DNA from: an uncultured Bacilli bacterium
GTDB taxonomy: Bacteria; Bacillota_I; Bacilli_A; RFN20; CAG-826
Assembly (NCBI GenBank): GCA_934140155.1
Contig: CAKPBC010000004.1
Coordinates: forward strand, 1-64,000
Reading direction: 5' to 3'
Length of the DNA: 64,000 nucleotides
Part shown: positions 1-9,488 of the stretch, piece after piece
How the letters are laid out: each line of letters opens with the position of its first letter
How positions within the stretch are numbered: position 1 is the first letter of the stretch
The notes under the pieces: generated by a model
The model's database searches: none
Seen by the model: only the letters and a program-made list of their open reading frames with translations
Told to the model about the DNA's origin: nothing
Position numbers and translations under genes: made by a program

Positions 1-1
1 C

Positions 2-97
2 TTTTGCCTTGGAATTTTAAAAATCGATTCCCTTTATCAAAATAAGATTCGTTATGGTCGATCTTTGACGCTTACATATATTAAGAATGTACTCTGA
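2..97 (+). CDS. Possible 3' end of an unidentified gene (partial)
   Basis: An open frame runs from the window edge to a TGA at 95-97 (about 31 codons, ending in ...LTYIKNVL). It is the longest frame here but too short to identify. It may be noncoding, since the tRNA operon terminator on the other strand follows at once. Confidence 0.25.
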   Translation, partial: FCLGILKIDSLYQNKIRYGRSLTLTYIKNVL

Positions 98-100
98 GTA

Positions 101-130
101 CAAAAAAAGGCAATAAATTAATATCGCCTT
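101..130 (-). terminator. Rho-independent terminator of the tRNA operon
   Basis: Read on the minus strand, AAGGCGATA and TATTGCCTT form a stem with one mismatch around a short AT loop, followed by a run of seven T. It sits directly downstream of tRNA-Pro and ends the Cys-Arg-Pro tRNA transcript. Confidence 0.7.
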
Positions 131-141
131 AATAAATCAAA

Positions 142-218
<77 letters not shown>

Positions 219-221
219 AGA

Positions 222-298
222 TGGCGCGCCCGACAAGAATCGAACTCGTAACCTTTAGATTCGTAGTCTAACACTCTATCCAGTTGAGCTACGGGCGC
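222..298 (-). tRNA. tRNA-Arg (ACG)
   Basis: The minus strand gives a GCGCCCG/CGGGCGC acceptor stem, anticodon loop CTACGAA (anticodon ACG, normally edited to ICG), GTTCGATTC T arm and encoded CCA. It lies 3 bp from tRNA-Pro in the same operon. Confidence 0.96.
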
Positions 299-362
299 AT
301 CAACACGCCTATATAATATAACAAATTGATAAATAAAAATCAATAGTTATTTTTTATTTGTT

Positions 363-436
363 TGGAGGTTCCTGACGGAGTTGAACCGACGCTCATTGAG
401 TTGCAGTCAATTGCCTTACCACTTGGCTAAGGAACC
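363..436 (-). tRNA. tRNA-Cys (GCA)
   Basis: The minus strand gives a GGTTCCT/AGGAACC acceptor stem, anticodon loop CTGCAAC (anticodon GCA), GGTTCAACTCC T arm and encoded CCA. It is the first gene of the tRNA operon, just behind a strong promoter. Confidence 0.96.
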
Positions 437-454
437 ATCGCAAGCAACGAAAGT

Positions 455-483
455 ATGATAGCACAAAGCCACCTATTTCGCAA
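455..483 (-). promoter_or_regulatory. Promoter of the tRNA operon
   Basis: On the minus strand TTGCGA and TATCAT are separated by 17 bp. The -10 box is about 19 bp upstream of the tRNA-Cys 5' end, as expected for a sigma-A promoter of a stable RNA operon. Confidence 0.7.
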
Positions 484-559
484 TATATTTTATTAGAATT
501 TATTCTTTTTTATGCGTTCAAAGACATAAAATTGTGTTTTTTGCCGAGTAGTGATAAGA

Positions 560-579
560 AGGCGGCTATTAGGCCGCCT
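560..579 (-). terminator. Terminator hairpin of the pot operon
   Basis: AGGCGGC and GCCGCCT form a perfect 7-bp stem with a 6-nt loop, 7 bp past the potD stop codon. The following tail is TCTTATC, so the U-tract is weak, but the position and GC-rich stem in AT-rich DNA fit a terminator. Confidence 0.7.
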
Positions 580-586
580 AAATTTT

Positions 587-2284
587 CTACTTATTTGCTC
601 TTTTACGACGTGAGCGAACTGAATTATAATTTACGATAATTTTTGTTACTGCAAATACTAATACTGCACCCACAAAAGTCGCTAATATTACATAGTATAT
701 TGTCATTGATGTGTAAGCTCTAATTTGTCCCCACATAATAACAACTTTTTCATTAACTGATTCAAAATCATTCATTACTGCACATCTTTTTAATGTTTCA
801 GCATCTGGGTATTGAGTTAATAATTGATTCTTGCGTTCGCTATATGGATAAAATGAAGTGCTTCTTCCTTCCATATAGTCTCCAAATATATAACCCAAAT
901 CATAAGAATCTTCTAATTCAAGCTCATCGGTATATTCTTCCCAAGAGCTTGTATCAGTTGGAAGAATGCCAGTAATAGAATCTTCGTCTTTAGCAATACA
1001 TAAGTAATATTTTCCGTTATAAGCAACAATACTTCCATCAACCATTTCTTCACTATCTTCATCAAAGTATGGTCCAAAGTAATTTGCTTCTGCATCATAT
1101 TCTGGGACTCCATATTTATAAACAACTTGATCAAATACATCAGAACCAGAAATAAATGAAGTATAACCAATATAATCCATATTACGCGCAGCATTTTCTG
1201 GACGAGATAAGAAGTCAATAAATGCTATAGCAAGTCTACGATTAGATTTATTTGGCAAGAACCAACCATCATACCAAACATTTCCGCCTTCTTCAGGAAC
1301 GTAATATTCAAGTTCAGTATTATATTCACCGCTTGAGCGATAATCTATTGATTGGTCAATAGAATAAACAGCATCACCAGACCAAGCTAAATTCATTTTA
1401 ATTTTTCCAGTAATAATATCATTTTTACCAGAATCAACTTCAAATCCAAAAATATTTTGTTTTAAAGAAATGATTTCATTTTTAACTACATCAATAATTG
1501 GAGCATAATCTTCTTCATTAATAACTAAATCAAATACGTTTTGAATAGTTTCTGTTAAATCATCAGTTTTTGCTCTTTCTACTGCTTCTAAAAATTTCTT
1601 TTCATTTTCACTTGGATTTTCTTTATTAACAAGATTTTTATATGCATGCATTAATCCAACAACGAAAGTATCGCGCATAGAATTTTTAATTGAAATTAAA
1701 TTTTTATAATTTGAATCCCAAAATACATCCCAAGATTTAACATCTTCTCTTATTGTTTCACTGCAATTAGCGTCATAAATGATGCCTAATGTTCCCCACA
1801 TATATCCCGCAGCGTAATTGTCTAAGCTAGCTTCTTTAACACCATCATGATCAACATCCGCCATCATGGATTTTAATTTATTACGAACTTCTGTCGCGGC
1901 ATATTCATTATAATTAGGAACTTCGGTTGCAATATCTAATGGTTCCACTAATCCTTCTCTAACCATTTTTTGAATCATATAATCTGAAGTACAAATTAAG
2001 TCATATGTACCTTCTGGTTGTAAAGTGAATTGGTTATACATCGTTTCATTAGTATCATATGTATAATAATGAACTTTACAGTTATATTCACTTTCAAATT
2101 CTTCAATTAAAGATTCATCAATATAGTCTGAGCAATTATAAATGACAAGATTATTGTCATCTTTTTTAGCATTTAATACTTGTTTAACTGGTTTAACAAA
2201 CTCTTCATTATGAAATGAAACATTACTTGTTAACAAACAAGAAAATAAAACTAGTAATGAGAATTTAGAAAATACACTTTTCAT
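587..2284 (-). CDS. potD: Spermidine/putrescine ABC transporter substrate-binding protein PotD, with C-terminal insert and membrane anchor
   Basis: This is the extracellular polyamine-binding component of the pot operon. Residues 1-24 are a signal segment without a lipobox cysteine; the periplasmic-binding fold follows from about residue 45 (LVIYNCSDYI) and includes the W..GD polyamine-pocket region (NLAWSGDAV, about 299). At 565 residues it is far longer than a typical PotD (about 350). Residues 412-455 (GSIVAYNGKYYLCIA through SSWEEY) resemble the small aromatic CBM5/12-like modules found in chitinases and phage tail proteins. A transmembrane helix at about 528-551 with a basic RSRRKRANK tail follows, so the protein is probably tethered at the C-terminus. 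The start lies 3 bp after potC. The function rests on operon context and fold-level similarity; the insert's role is unknown. Confidence 0.88.
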   Translation of the reverse strand: MKSVFSKFSLLVLFSCLLTSNVSFHNEEFVKPVKQVLNAKKDDNNLVIYNCSDYIDESLIEEFESEYNCKVHYYTYDTNETMYNQFTLQPEGTYDLICTSDYMIQKMVREGLVEPLDIATEVPNYNEYAATEVRNKLKSMMADVDHDGVKEASLDNYAAGYMWGTLGIIYDANCSETIREDVKSWDVFWDSNYKNLISIKNSMRDTFVVGLMHAYKNLVNKENPSENEKKFLEAVERAKTDDLTETIQNVFDLVINEEDYAPIIDVVKNEIISLKQNIFGFEVDSGKNDIITGKIKMNLAWSGDAVYSIDQSIDYRSSGEYNTELEYYVPEEGGNVWYDGWFLPNKSNRRLAIAFIDFLSRPENAARNMDYIGYTSFISGSDVFDQVVYKYGVPEYDAEANYFGPYFDEDSEEMVDGSIVAYNGKYYLCIAKDEDSITGILPTDTSSWEEYTDELELEDSYDLGYIFGDYMEGRSTSFYPYSERKNQLLTQYPDAETLKRCAVMNDFESVNEKVVIMWGQIRAYTSMTIYYVILATFVGAVLVFAVTKIIVNYNSVRSRRKRANK

Positions 2285-2287
2285 TTA

Positions 2288-3094
2288 CTAAAATCCTCCT
2301 TGACGTCTTTTTACAACTTTTTTAGATTTATAATTGCTATAAAGAGTATTACCGACGACAACTACTAACACTAATAAGAAGATAATTGTAGTTAAAGCAC
2401 GCACTTCAGGTGGAATTGGGTGCTTAGCAATAATCTTTTGAATATAAGTTGAAATAGTTTCAAAAGATGGTTGTTTTAAGTATTGAGTAATAACAAAATC
2501 ATCTAATGATAATGTAAAAGCAATCATAAATCCTGAGATAATACCAGGTAATATTTCTGGTAAAACTACTTTATATAAAGCATAGCGAGGCTTAGCACCT
2601 AAATCTAAAGCTGCTTCATATGCACTAGGATCCATTTGGACAAGTCTAGGCTTAACATTTAAATAAACGAAAGCAATAGTTAGCACAACGTGACCAATTA
2701 ATAATGTAAAGAATGAGAATTTCCAAGAAAGAGAAACCGCTAAAACAGCTAACGAAAGAGCCATAACAATTTCCGCATTTACAACTGGAAGTTGGTTCAT
2801 TGTTTCTACAATTTTTCTTGTTTTCTTAGAGGAATAGAATACACCAATTGCGCCTAGTGTTCCAAGAATTGTTGATACAACTGCACTAGTAACAGCAATA
2901 AGGAATGTGTTACCAACCGCATTCATTAATTCTTTGTTTTTGAATAAGTCACTATATAACTTGAAAGAAAAGCCATTCCAAATACCAACTTGATCAGAAA
3001 CAGTGAATGAATAAACAACTAAAAGTAAAATTGGAAGATACATCAATAAGAGAATTAAATAAACATAACTTTTTGCTAATATTTTCTTTACCAT
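2288..3094 (-). CDS. potC: Spermidine/putrescine ABC transporter permease PotC
   Basis: A 268-residue inner-membrane permease with about six transmembrane segments, forming the channel with PotB. The cytoplasmic EAA loop is visible (YEAALDLGAKPRYALYKVVLPEILPGI in two parts, about residues 160-185), which docks onto the ATPase. It overlaps the end of potB by 7 bp and is followed 3 bp later by potD, so the four genes are one transcript. Length and topology are normal for the family. Confidence 0.93.
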   Translation of the reverse strand: MVKKILAKSYVYLILLLMYLPILLLVVYSFTVSDQVGIWNGFSFKLYSDLFKNKELMNAVGNTFLIAVTSAVVSTILGTLGAIGVFYSSKKTRKIVETMNQLPVVNAEIVMALSLAVLAVSLSWKFSFFTLLIGHVVLTIAFVYLNVKPRLVQMDPSAYEAALDLGAKPRYALYKVVLPEILPGIISGFMIAFTLSLDDFVITQYLKQPSFETISTYIQKIIAKHPIPPEVRALTTIIFLLVLVVVVGNTLYSNYKSKKVVKRRQGGF

Positions 3095-3885
3095 ATTGAC
3101 TCCTTCCCCTCGTTATCTTTAGAAAACTTACGAGAAATTACCACGCTTATGGCGATAAGTAATAACATAATCAAAGCCATAAATGATCCAAAATACCAAT
3201 CGTTTTGATTGAAGTATAAATCAATATAGCTACCAAATAAGACAACATTATATTCCGATAAAATATCAGAAATAACATAAGAAGATATTGTTGGCATAAA
3301 TACCATTGTTGCTGCCGAAACAATGCCAGGCATTGTCATTGGAATTATAACCTTAACAAATGTTTGAATTGATGTTGCACCTAAGTCTCTACTTGCTTCA
3401 ATTTGATTACGATCCATTTTAAGCATCGTAGTGTATAAAGGTAAAATTGTAAAAGGTAAATAGTTATATACCAAACCAATAATTGTAGCGGCTTCTGGAT
3501 ATGAACCTCCTGATAATCCAATCCAAGTTAATAAATCACGAGTTGCACCAGTACGGATAACAAAGTTAATCCACATTGGCATAATAAATAAAGTAACTAA
3601 CACCGCTGATTTATTAATTTTACGGTCTGCTAAAAAATAAGCAGCCGGATAACCTATTAATAAACACAAAATTGTATTTATTAGTCCATAAGTTAATGAA
3701 ATAATTAATACATTAACATTTGTTTTGTCGCTAAAGAACTTAACTAAGTTGGAAAAAGAGAAAGTTCCTGTAACTTTATCAGTAAAAGCATAGAAAATAA
3801 TTAAAAACACTGGAACAATGATGAAGAATAGAAAGAATAGAATATATGGTATTGCTAAATACTTTCTTTGGAATCTAAATTTCAT
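3088..3885 (-). CDS. potB: Spermidine/putrescine ABC transporter permease PotB
   Basis: A 265-residue permease with about six transmembrane segments and the EAA loop (EASRDLGATSIQTFVKV, about residues 163-179). It pairs with PotC in the polyamine importer. Its start overlaps the end of potA by 11 bp, which suggests translational coupling. Nothing unusual is seen in length or motifs. Confidence 0.93.
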   Translation of the reverse strand: MKFRFQRKYLAIPYILFFLFFIIVPVFLIIFYAFTDKVTGTFSFSNLVKFFSDKTNVNVLIISLTYGLINTILCLLIGYPAAYFLADRKINKSAVLVTLFIMPMWINFVIRTGATRDLLTWIGLSGGSYPEAATIIGLVYNYLPFTILPLYTTMLKMDRNQIEASRDLGATSIQTFVKVIIPMTMPGIVSAATMVFMPTISSYVISDILSEYNVVLFGSYIDLYFNQNDWYFGSFMALIMLLLIAISVVISRKFSKDNEGKESIW

Positions 3886-5368
3886 ATTTGCTAATGTCTC
3901 CCTTGATCTTTAATTGAATTTTATCACTAGCAATATTAATAGATACACGATCTGTTTCGTTGTAAGTGTATTCTGTTTCTACTACGAAATCTTCTTCATC
4001 TTTAGTACGAACTGTTACTTGATAATGGTCACCTTTATATAAAACAGAAACAATGCTACCTGGAACCATACCATCTTCCTCATTTTCGCAAATTTGTACA
4101 TCATTTAAGTTTACAGTTGCTACTACATCAGCGTCATTTAAATCATATCTACGTCCTTTTTCATCAACTAAATAACCATCATCATCGATATGTGAATTTG
4201 GTAATAATTGTGTAACATTACATTCAAATGGTGTATCGGCAATAACAACACGATTTTTATTATCAATATAGGCATCTTGATAAACATTTGAACTTAAATC
4301 TTTTTTCATAATATGAATCATATCTGGCTTAATTGAAATACTTGCTTCAACATTGCTTGGTAAATCACGTGTATCTTGAATTAAGACTTCGTTCTTTCCA
4401 ACCATAAATACATATTGGTAATGGATACCTTTAAAGATTTTATCAACAATTTTTCCATCGACCATGCCTTTACCAACTTCACCAAGTTCGATATCTTCCG
4501 GTCTAACAACAACATCAACTTTCTCATTTACGCCAAATCCTTCATCAACGCAATCAAATAAATGGTTTAAGAAACGAACTTTCTTATCGCCACGATAAGT
4601 AGCATTATAAATATTTGATTCACCAATAAAGTCCGCTACGAAAGCATTCTTTGGCTCATTATAAATATCGGTTGGTGTACCAATTTGTTGAATTTGACCA
4701 TCTTTCATAACAACAATGATATCAGACATTGTTAAAGCTTCTTCTTGGTCATGGGTAACATAAATAAATGTAATACCTAATTTTTTATGCATTTGTTTTA
4801 ATTCAAGTTGCATATCTTTACGCATTTTTAAGTCTAAGGCGCCTAGTGGTTCATCTAAAAGTAGAATTTCCGGTTCATTTACAATAGCGCGAGCAATAGC
4901 TACACGTTGTTGTTGTCCACCACTTAAAGTTGTAACATCGCGATCTTCATATTCCTCTAAATCAACGATTTTCAAAGCATTCAATACTTTGTCATCAATT
5001 TCTTTAGCGGTTAATTTTCTTTCTTTTCCTGTTTTTGGATCTTTAATACGTTTTAACTTTAACCCAAAAGCAATGTTATCATAAACGTCTAAGTGTTGAA
5101 ATAAAGCGTATCTTTGGAATACGGTATTTACTGGACGCTTATGTGGCGAAATCAAAGTAATGTCTTGACCATTAAGTGTAATACTACCTGATGTTGGAAG
5201 TTCAAATCCTGCGATCATACGTAAGGTTGTAGTTTTACCACATCCAGATGGTCCAAGGAAAGTCACAAACTCACCTTTATTAACATAAAGATTAAAGTTT
5301 TCGACTGCGTATGTATTACCAAACTTTTTACATACGTCTTTTAAGCGAATAATTACATTATCCTCCAT
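3875..5368 (-). CDS. potA: Spermidine/putrescine ABC transporter ATPase PotA, long form
   Basis: The ATPase that powers polyamine import. Walker A GPSGCGKTT is at 39-47, the Q-loop at VFQRYALF (about 83-90), signature LSGGQQQR at 148-155, and Walker B ILLLDEP at about 168-174, followed by the D-loop and a switch histidine in YVTHDQEEA. At 497 residues it exceeds the usual 350-380. The extra C-terminal part carries a first TOBE-like beta domain (about 275-355) and a second beta-rich segment (about 370-490, ...GSIVSVLYKGDHYQVTV...) with the same VLYKGDHYQ-type TOBE pattern, so two regulatory domains are likely. It is the first gene of the operon and its ATG follows GAGGTAAATC. Confidence 0.93.
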   Translation of the reverse strand: MEDNVIIRLKDVCKKFGNTYAVENFNLYVNKGEFVTFLGPSGCGKTTTLRMIAGFELPTSGSITLNGQDITLISPHKRPVNTVFQRYALFQHLDVYDNIAFGLKLKRIKDPKTGKERKLTAKEIDDKVLNALKIVDLEEYEDRDVTTLSGGQQQRVAIARAIVNEPEILLLDEPLGALDLKMRKDMQLELKQMHKKLGITFIYVTHDQEEALTMSDIIVVMKDGQIQQIGTPTDIYNEPKNAFVADFIGESNIYNATYRGDKKVRFLNHLFDCVDEGFGVNEKVDVVVRPEDIELGEVGKGMVDGKIVDKIFKGIHYQYVFMVGKNEVLIQDTRDLPSNVEASISIKPDMIHIMKKDLSSNVYQDAYIDNKNRVVIADTPFECNVTQLLPNSHIDDDGYLVDEKGRRYDLNDADVVATVNLNDVQICENEEDGMVPGSIVSVLYKGDHYQVTVRTKDEEDFVVETEYTYNETDRVSINIASDKIQLKIKGDISKYEI

Positions 5369-5770
5369 TTGATTTACCTCTAAAACTTTCTATGAAATTT
5401 TGCGCTATTTTTTGATAGTTTTTTTCACGACAAAAAATATACAAAAAACGAATCAAAAAATCAACACTTTTTTTAATATTTTTTTTCAAAGTGTTTTTTG
5501 AACTAAATTTTGAAATTTAAAAAAAGCACAAATTAATTGATTGTATCGGTGTTTTAGTTACTTTTTTGCATTTGAAAAATCGCTTAAATTTTTTTAATGT
5601 TTTTTAAGCAATTTTTTGTTACCATTTTTTGATGTGTTTTTTTGGTAAAAAAGTAGCAAATATTTTAAGATTAAAATTTATCTAAAAATTGTTATTAATT
5701 TTGTTATTAATTTATAGCTATTTTCTTTATAAATTTTATTATAAATATTTAATATTAATATACGTTATAT
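5369..5770. other. Gene-free, homopolymer-rich leader between potA and the LysR gene
   Basis: About 400 bp with many runs of five to eight A or T and no plausible gene. AACACTTT at 5463-5470 and AAAGTGTT at 5488-5495 form an inverted repeat. On the minus strand it is followed by TTGATTTTTTG, so it could be a terminator-like hairpin in the potA leader. No known riboswitch is recognised. Confidence 0.5.
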
Positions 5771-6670
5771 TTACAATAAATTTTTTACTGTCTCTTGATA
5801 TATTTTATAAATTATTTGGAGAATATTATGTTGCGAAAAATAATCATTGTATATGATGTTAGTTTCACGTACCATACTTAAATTTTCAATTGGTAAAGCA
5901 CGTAACTTATCTTTTTTTATTTCGTCTAAGCAAGCACTTCTAGGAAGAATAGATACTCCAAGATTTTTTCTTACTAAATCTTTAATAGTGGCAATATTAT
6001 CAACTTCTAAAATAACGTTGAAATTATCCACTGATTCATTCATAGATATCAAAGTTGAATCAAAAAGTATTCTAGTAGCAGAATCCGGCAATCTTAAAAT
6101 CATCTTTTCTTTTTTTAAGTCTGCAAGAGTAACAACTGCTTTTTTTGATAAGCGATTATCCTTTGCTAATACACACACTAAATAATCTGTATCAAGTAGC
6201 AATGACTTATATTTTAAAGGATTTGCTTTTTCTTCAATAATCGCTAAATCAATTTCAAAATTATCAAGTTTATTATAAAGATTTTTTATAGTATCAGTAA
6301 TAACTGTTATATTTAAGTTATTGATTTCGTTACTACATTTTGCTAAAACAACCATCATAAAATTACTCTCAGAAGTATGGGTAATACCTATTCTTAAATT
6401 AGTTGTACTTTTCTTTATATCTTTAATTTCTACTTTAATTTTATCATAAAGTGACATAATTTTTTTAGCATATTCCACAACAATTTTGCCTTCTTCAGTA
6501 AGCAAAACTTCATTTTTCTTACGAATTACTAGTTTTGTATCAAATTCTTCTTCTAGTTGTTGAATGTGATGGCTCACAGCAGGTTGCGTCATCATTAGTT
6601 CATTTGCGGTACGTGTAAAATTCTTAGTTTCAGCCAAAGTTATTAATGTAAGTAACTTATTATCAATCAT
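5771..6670 (-). CDS. LysR-family transcriptional regulator
   Basis: A 299-residue LysR regulator. The N-terminal winged helix is clear (FTRTANELMMTQPAVSHHIQ, about residues 18-37), followed by a linker helix and a two-lobed substrate-binding domain (about 90-295). The start is set by AGGAG 10 bp upstream. It is divergent from the membrane-protein/antiporter/mgtC operon at 6795, the usual arrangement for a LysR protein controlling its neighbour. Its effector cannot be told from sequence. Confidence 0.92.
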   Translation of the reverse strand: MIDNKLLTLITLAETKNFTRTANELMMTQPAVSHHIQQLEEEFDTKLVIRKKNEVLLTEEGKIVVEYAKKIMSLYDKIKVEIKDIKKSTTNLRIGITHTSESNFMMVVLAKCSNEINNLNITVITDTIKNLYNKLDNFEIDLAIIEEKANPLKYKSLLLDTDYLVCVLAKDNRLSKKAVVTLADLKKEKMILRLPDSATRILFDSTLISMNESVDNFNVILEVDNIATIKDLVRKNLGVSILPRSACLDEIKKDKLRALPIENLSMVRETNIIYNDYFSQHNILQIIYKIYQETVKNLL

Positions 6671-6794
6671 AATTTTTTCTCCTAACTATAAATATTTTTT
6701 ATCGTTTATGACAAATAAATAATTTTTCTTTATCTAAAATTAAGTATATAGTATAAGGCGTTGATAATCAACTAAAAAGAAAGGAGAAAATGAT

Positions 6795-7259
6795 ATGTTA
6801 AATTTCAAAGTCTTTCAGCTTACCTTAATAAAGTACAATTTTTGGCATTATGGATTAAGAAGTAAAGAACTATTATGTAAAAAAATCGGAATCTCTACAA
6901 AATATATAGATTATGAAGAAATACTTGGTATCGGTTATAAAGAATTTGGTCTTACCGGATTAATAATATCTAATATATCATTACTATTTCTCTTGACTCT
7001 TATATTAGTTGGTGTTGATATTGGAAATCATTTTTTTAAAAGTGCATTTTTATTGCTATTGTTAAATTCTATTAGTTTTGTTTTGTGTTTAAAAAAATTC
7101 GACTTGCTTAATAAATTATCAATCTCTAAGTCTGTTGCTATTTTATTCTTACTATTAACTTATTTTTTCAATTTTTATTGGTCGGTTAGTTTATTGTTTC
7201 TTGCAATTTATGAAAATATATTAGCGTTTAATAAGGAGGTACATTATGACTATTTATGA
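6795..7259 (+). CDS. Membrane protein of unknown function
   Basis: A 154-residue protein not recognised. Residues 1-45 are polar (YNFWHYGLRSKELLCKKIG), then about four hydrophobic helices follow (54-150). The start has AAAGGAG 10 bp upstream. The end overlaps the antiporter gene by 14 bp, and the antiporter's AAGGAGG lies inside this gene, so they are translationally coupled. It may be a small partner of the antiporter, which is inference from linkage only. Confidence 0.75.
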   Translation: MLNFKVFQLTLIKYNFWHYGLRSKELLCKKIGISTKYIDYEEILGIGYKEFGLTGLIISNISLLFLLTLILVGVDIGNHFFKSAFLLLLLNSISFVLCLKKFDLLNKLSISKSVAILFLLLTYFFNFYWSVSLLFLAIYENILAFNKEVHYDYL

Positions 7260-8700
7260 TAAATTAGGTATTACTTCACCTGTTAGCATCACGATTATAT
7301 CAATTGCTGTCATGCTATTTGCTGGTTTTTTATTAACACGTTTAACCAAATTAATAAAATTACCAAATGTTACAGCTTATATTATGGCCGGGATATTGAT
7401 AGGGCCATATTGTTTAAATCTTATTCCTACAAACTTTGTAACAAATACAAGTTTTCTTGCCGATGTATCTTTAGCATTTATTGCTTTTAGTACTGGTGAG
7501 TTTTTTCGTTTTGATACTTTAAAAAAGAATGGAGGAAAAGTAGTAATTATAACTGTTTTTGAAGCGCTACTAGCCTCAATATTGGTATTCATTGTATCTT
7601 ACTTTATAATGCATTTAGCTTTACCTTTTTCTATTGTATTAGGAGCTTTAGCCGCCGCAACAGCACCTGCTTCTACTATGATGACAATTAGACAAACTAA
7701 TTCCAAAGGTGATTTTGTCGATACTTTACTTCAAGTTGTAGCATTAGATGATGTTGTTGGTTTAATTGCTTATAGCGTAGCAATTTCTATTGCAATGGCT
7801 TCTATTGCTGGGTCATTTAGTTTCATAAGTGTTGTTAAACCAATTTTGATTAACCTAGCCGCATTAGTTATCGGAGGACTATTTGGATTTTTAATGAAAT
7901 TATTAATGCCAAAGAAACGTTCTAAAGATAATCGTCTAATTATATCTATCGCTTTATTATTTACATACTGTGGCTTATGTTCTATAGTTGATGTTTCACC
8001 TTTACTAGGATGTATGTGTATGTCTACTATTTATATAAATATCACAAATGATGATAAATTATTTAAACAATTAAATTATTTTACCCCACCTATCTTATTA
8101 TTATTCTTTGTAAGGTCAGGTGTATCATTTGACTTAAAAGCATTGGTTTCATCATCCTCTATTGGTAGTGTTCCAATTATTGTTATTGGTGTCGTTTATT
8201 TCTTTGTACGTATCATTGGTAAATATGGCGGAGCTTATTTAGGATCCTTAATTGTTAAAAAAGATAAGAAAGTTCGTAATTATTTAGGATTAGCACTTAT
8301 TCCACAAGCTGGTGTCGCTATTGGATTAGCGGCAATGGGTGCTAGAACAATTGGTGGAGAAGTTGGGGCTGCGCTTGAAACTATAATATTGGCATCAAGT
8401 GTATTGTATGAATTAATTGGACCTGCTTGTGCAAAATTATCTTTATTCTTATCTAAGTCTTATGACCCTAATAATAAAAACGTAGTAATTACAGAACAGT
8501 CTAAAGAAAATAAAGAGCATCTTGAAGCCAAAAATAAGATTGATGATTTAATTAAACAAATAAAAGAAATTCAATCTTCTCTTCCAGAACATGCACAAAA
8601 TGATATGTCTGAAGAAGAAAAAGCGTTTGTCGAAGCATCAGAAGAATTGTTTTATACGGCTGATAACAACAATTATCGCCGATTCATAAATAAGCGTTAG
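7246..8700 (+). CDS. Cation/proton antiporter (CPA2, KefB/NapA-like)
   Basis: A 484-residue transporter with about 12-13 transmembrane segments of the Na+(K+)/H+ exchanger fold. The first helices (LTRLTKLIKLPNVTAYIMAGILIGP) and the ALDDVVG motif, corresponding to the paired acidic residues of electrogenic antiporters, are visible. A soluble tail of about 75 residues is predicted helical. It lacks the RCK/TrkA-N domain found in KefB. AAGGAGG lies 6 bp upstream of the ATG. The ion is not determinable, but linkage to an MgtC protein suggests a role in ion or pH stress. Confidence 0.87.
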   Translation: MTIYDKLGITSPVSITIISIAVMLFAGFLLTRLTKLIKLPNVTAYIMAGILIGPYCLNLIPTNFVTNTSFLADVSLAFIAFSTGEFFRFDTLKKNGGKVVIITVFEALLASILVFIVSYFIMHLALPFSIVLGALAAATAPASTMMTIRQTNSKGDFVDTLLQVVALDDVVGLIAYSVAISIAMASIAGSFSFISVVKPILINLAALVIGGLFGFLMKLLMPKKRSKDNRLIISIALLFTYCGLCSIVDVSPLLGCMCMSTIYINITNDDKLFKQLNYFTPPILLLFFVRSGVSFDLKALVSSSSIGSVPIIVIGVVYFFVRIIGKYGGAYLGSLIVKKDKKVRNYLGLALIPQAGVAIGLAAMGARTIGGEVGAALETIILASSVLYELIGPACAKLSLFLSKSYDPNNKNVVITEQSKENKEHLEAKNKIDDLIKQIKEIQSSLPEHAQNDMSEEEKAFVEASEELFYTADNNNYRRFINKR

Positions 8701-8713
8701 GAGGTAAAAATTT

Positions 8714-9433
8714 ATGAATTTTTTAGTAAAATTTATTGACCCACTTGCAAAGTTAATGGGTAATTGGTCTATTGAAATTAATGTATTTTCTATTATTTTT
8801 CGTATCTTAGTTGCAGTGATTATCGGAGCAATAATAGGATGTGAAAGATCTAGTAAAAGGCATTCTGCGGGATTAAGGACATTTATTCTTGTTACTCTAA
8901 TGGGAGCGGTGTCCGCTATTATTGATTCAGCACTAGTTGATGAAAACTATAAACTATATTTGTTTTCTACTGCTGCAATTATTGGTACTGTTATTATTAG
9001 TGGCAATTCCATATTATTTTCATCTAAAAAGCAAATAAAAGGATTAACGACTTCAGCAGGATTATGGCTCTGTGAAATACTCGGGCTCGTAATTGGACTT
9101 GGTTTTTATTTAGTAGCTTTAATTTTAGCGGTTGTATTAATTCTTATTTTAGCCGTTTTACCAACACTTGAAATATTTTTAAAAGATAAATCCAATCATT
9201 TTGAAATACACTTAGAATTAAAAGATAAATCTAAATTACAAGACTTTATTTTTACAATTAGACAATTAAATTTAAGAATTGATGATATGGAAATAAATAA
9301 TTCTTATTTCGGCTCTGGCTTGAGTGTATATAGTATTTCTTTAACTGATGTCAAGAAGAAATATCGTCATCATAAAGATATTATTATTGCTTTATCTACA
9401 TTGGATTATGTATCTTTTGTTGAAGAATTATAA
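8714..9433 (+). CDS. MgtC/SapB-family membrane protein
   Basis: A 239-residue protein with four to five N-terminal transmembrane helices carrying the MgtC signature (IGAIIGCERSSKRHSAGLRTF, in two overlapping parts, about residues 37-57). A C-terminal ACT-like domain (about 155-239) follows. MgtC proteins are linked to low-Mg2+ or acid adaptation and control of membrane energetics rather than being proven Mg transporters. It lies 13 bp behind the antiporter with a TAGGAGG site. Confidence 0.88.
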   Translation: MNFLVKFIDPLAKLMGNWSIEINVFSIIFRILVAVIIGAIIGCERSSKRHSAGLRTFILVTLMGAVSAIIDSALVDENYKLYLFSTAAIIGTVIISGNSILFSSKKQIKGLTTSAGLWLCEILGLVIGLGFYLVALILAVVLILILAVLPTLEIFLKDKSNHFEIHLELKDKSKLQDFIFTIRQLNLRIDDMEINNSYFGSGLSVYSISLTDVKKKYRHHKDIIIALSTLDYVSFVEEL

Positions 9434-9488
9434 ATTATTATTTGAAAAATAATAATAAGCATTTTATAATTAAGCGAGGTGAATATTT

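Noticed and set aside
5369..5770. Homopolymer-rich leader as a replication origin or riboswitch
   Set aside because: No DnaA boxes, no conserved riboswitch core, only an inverted repeat that may act as a terminator.
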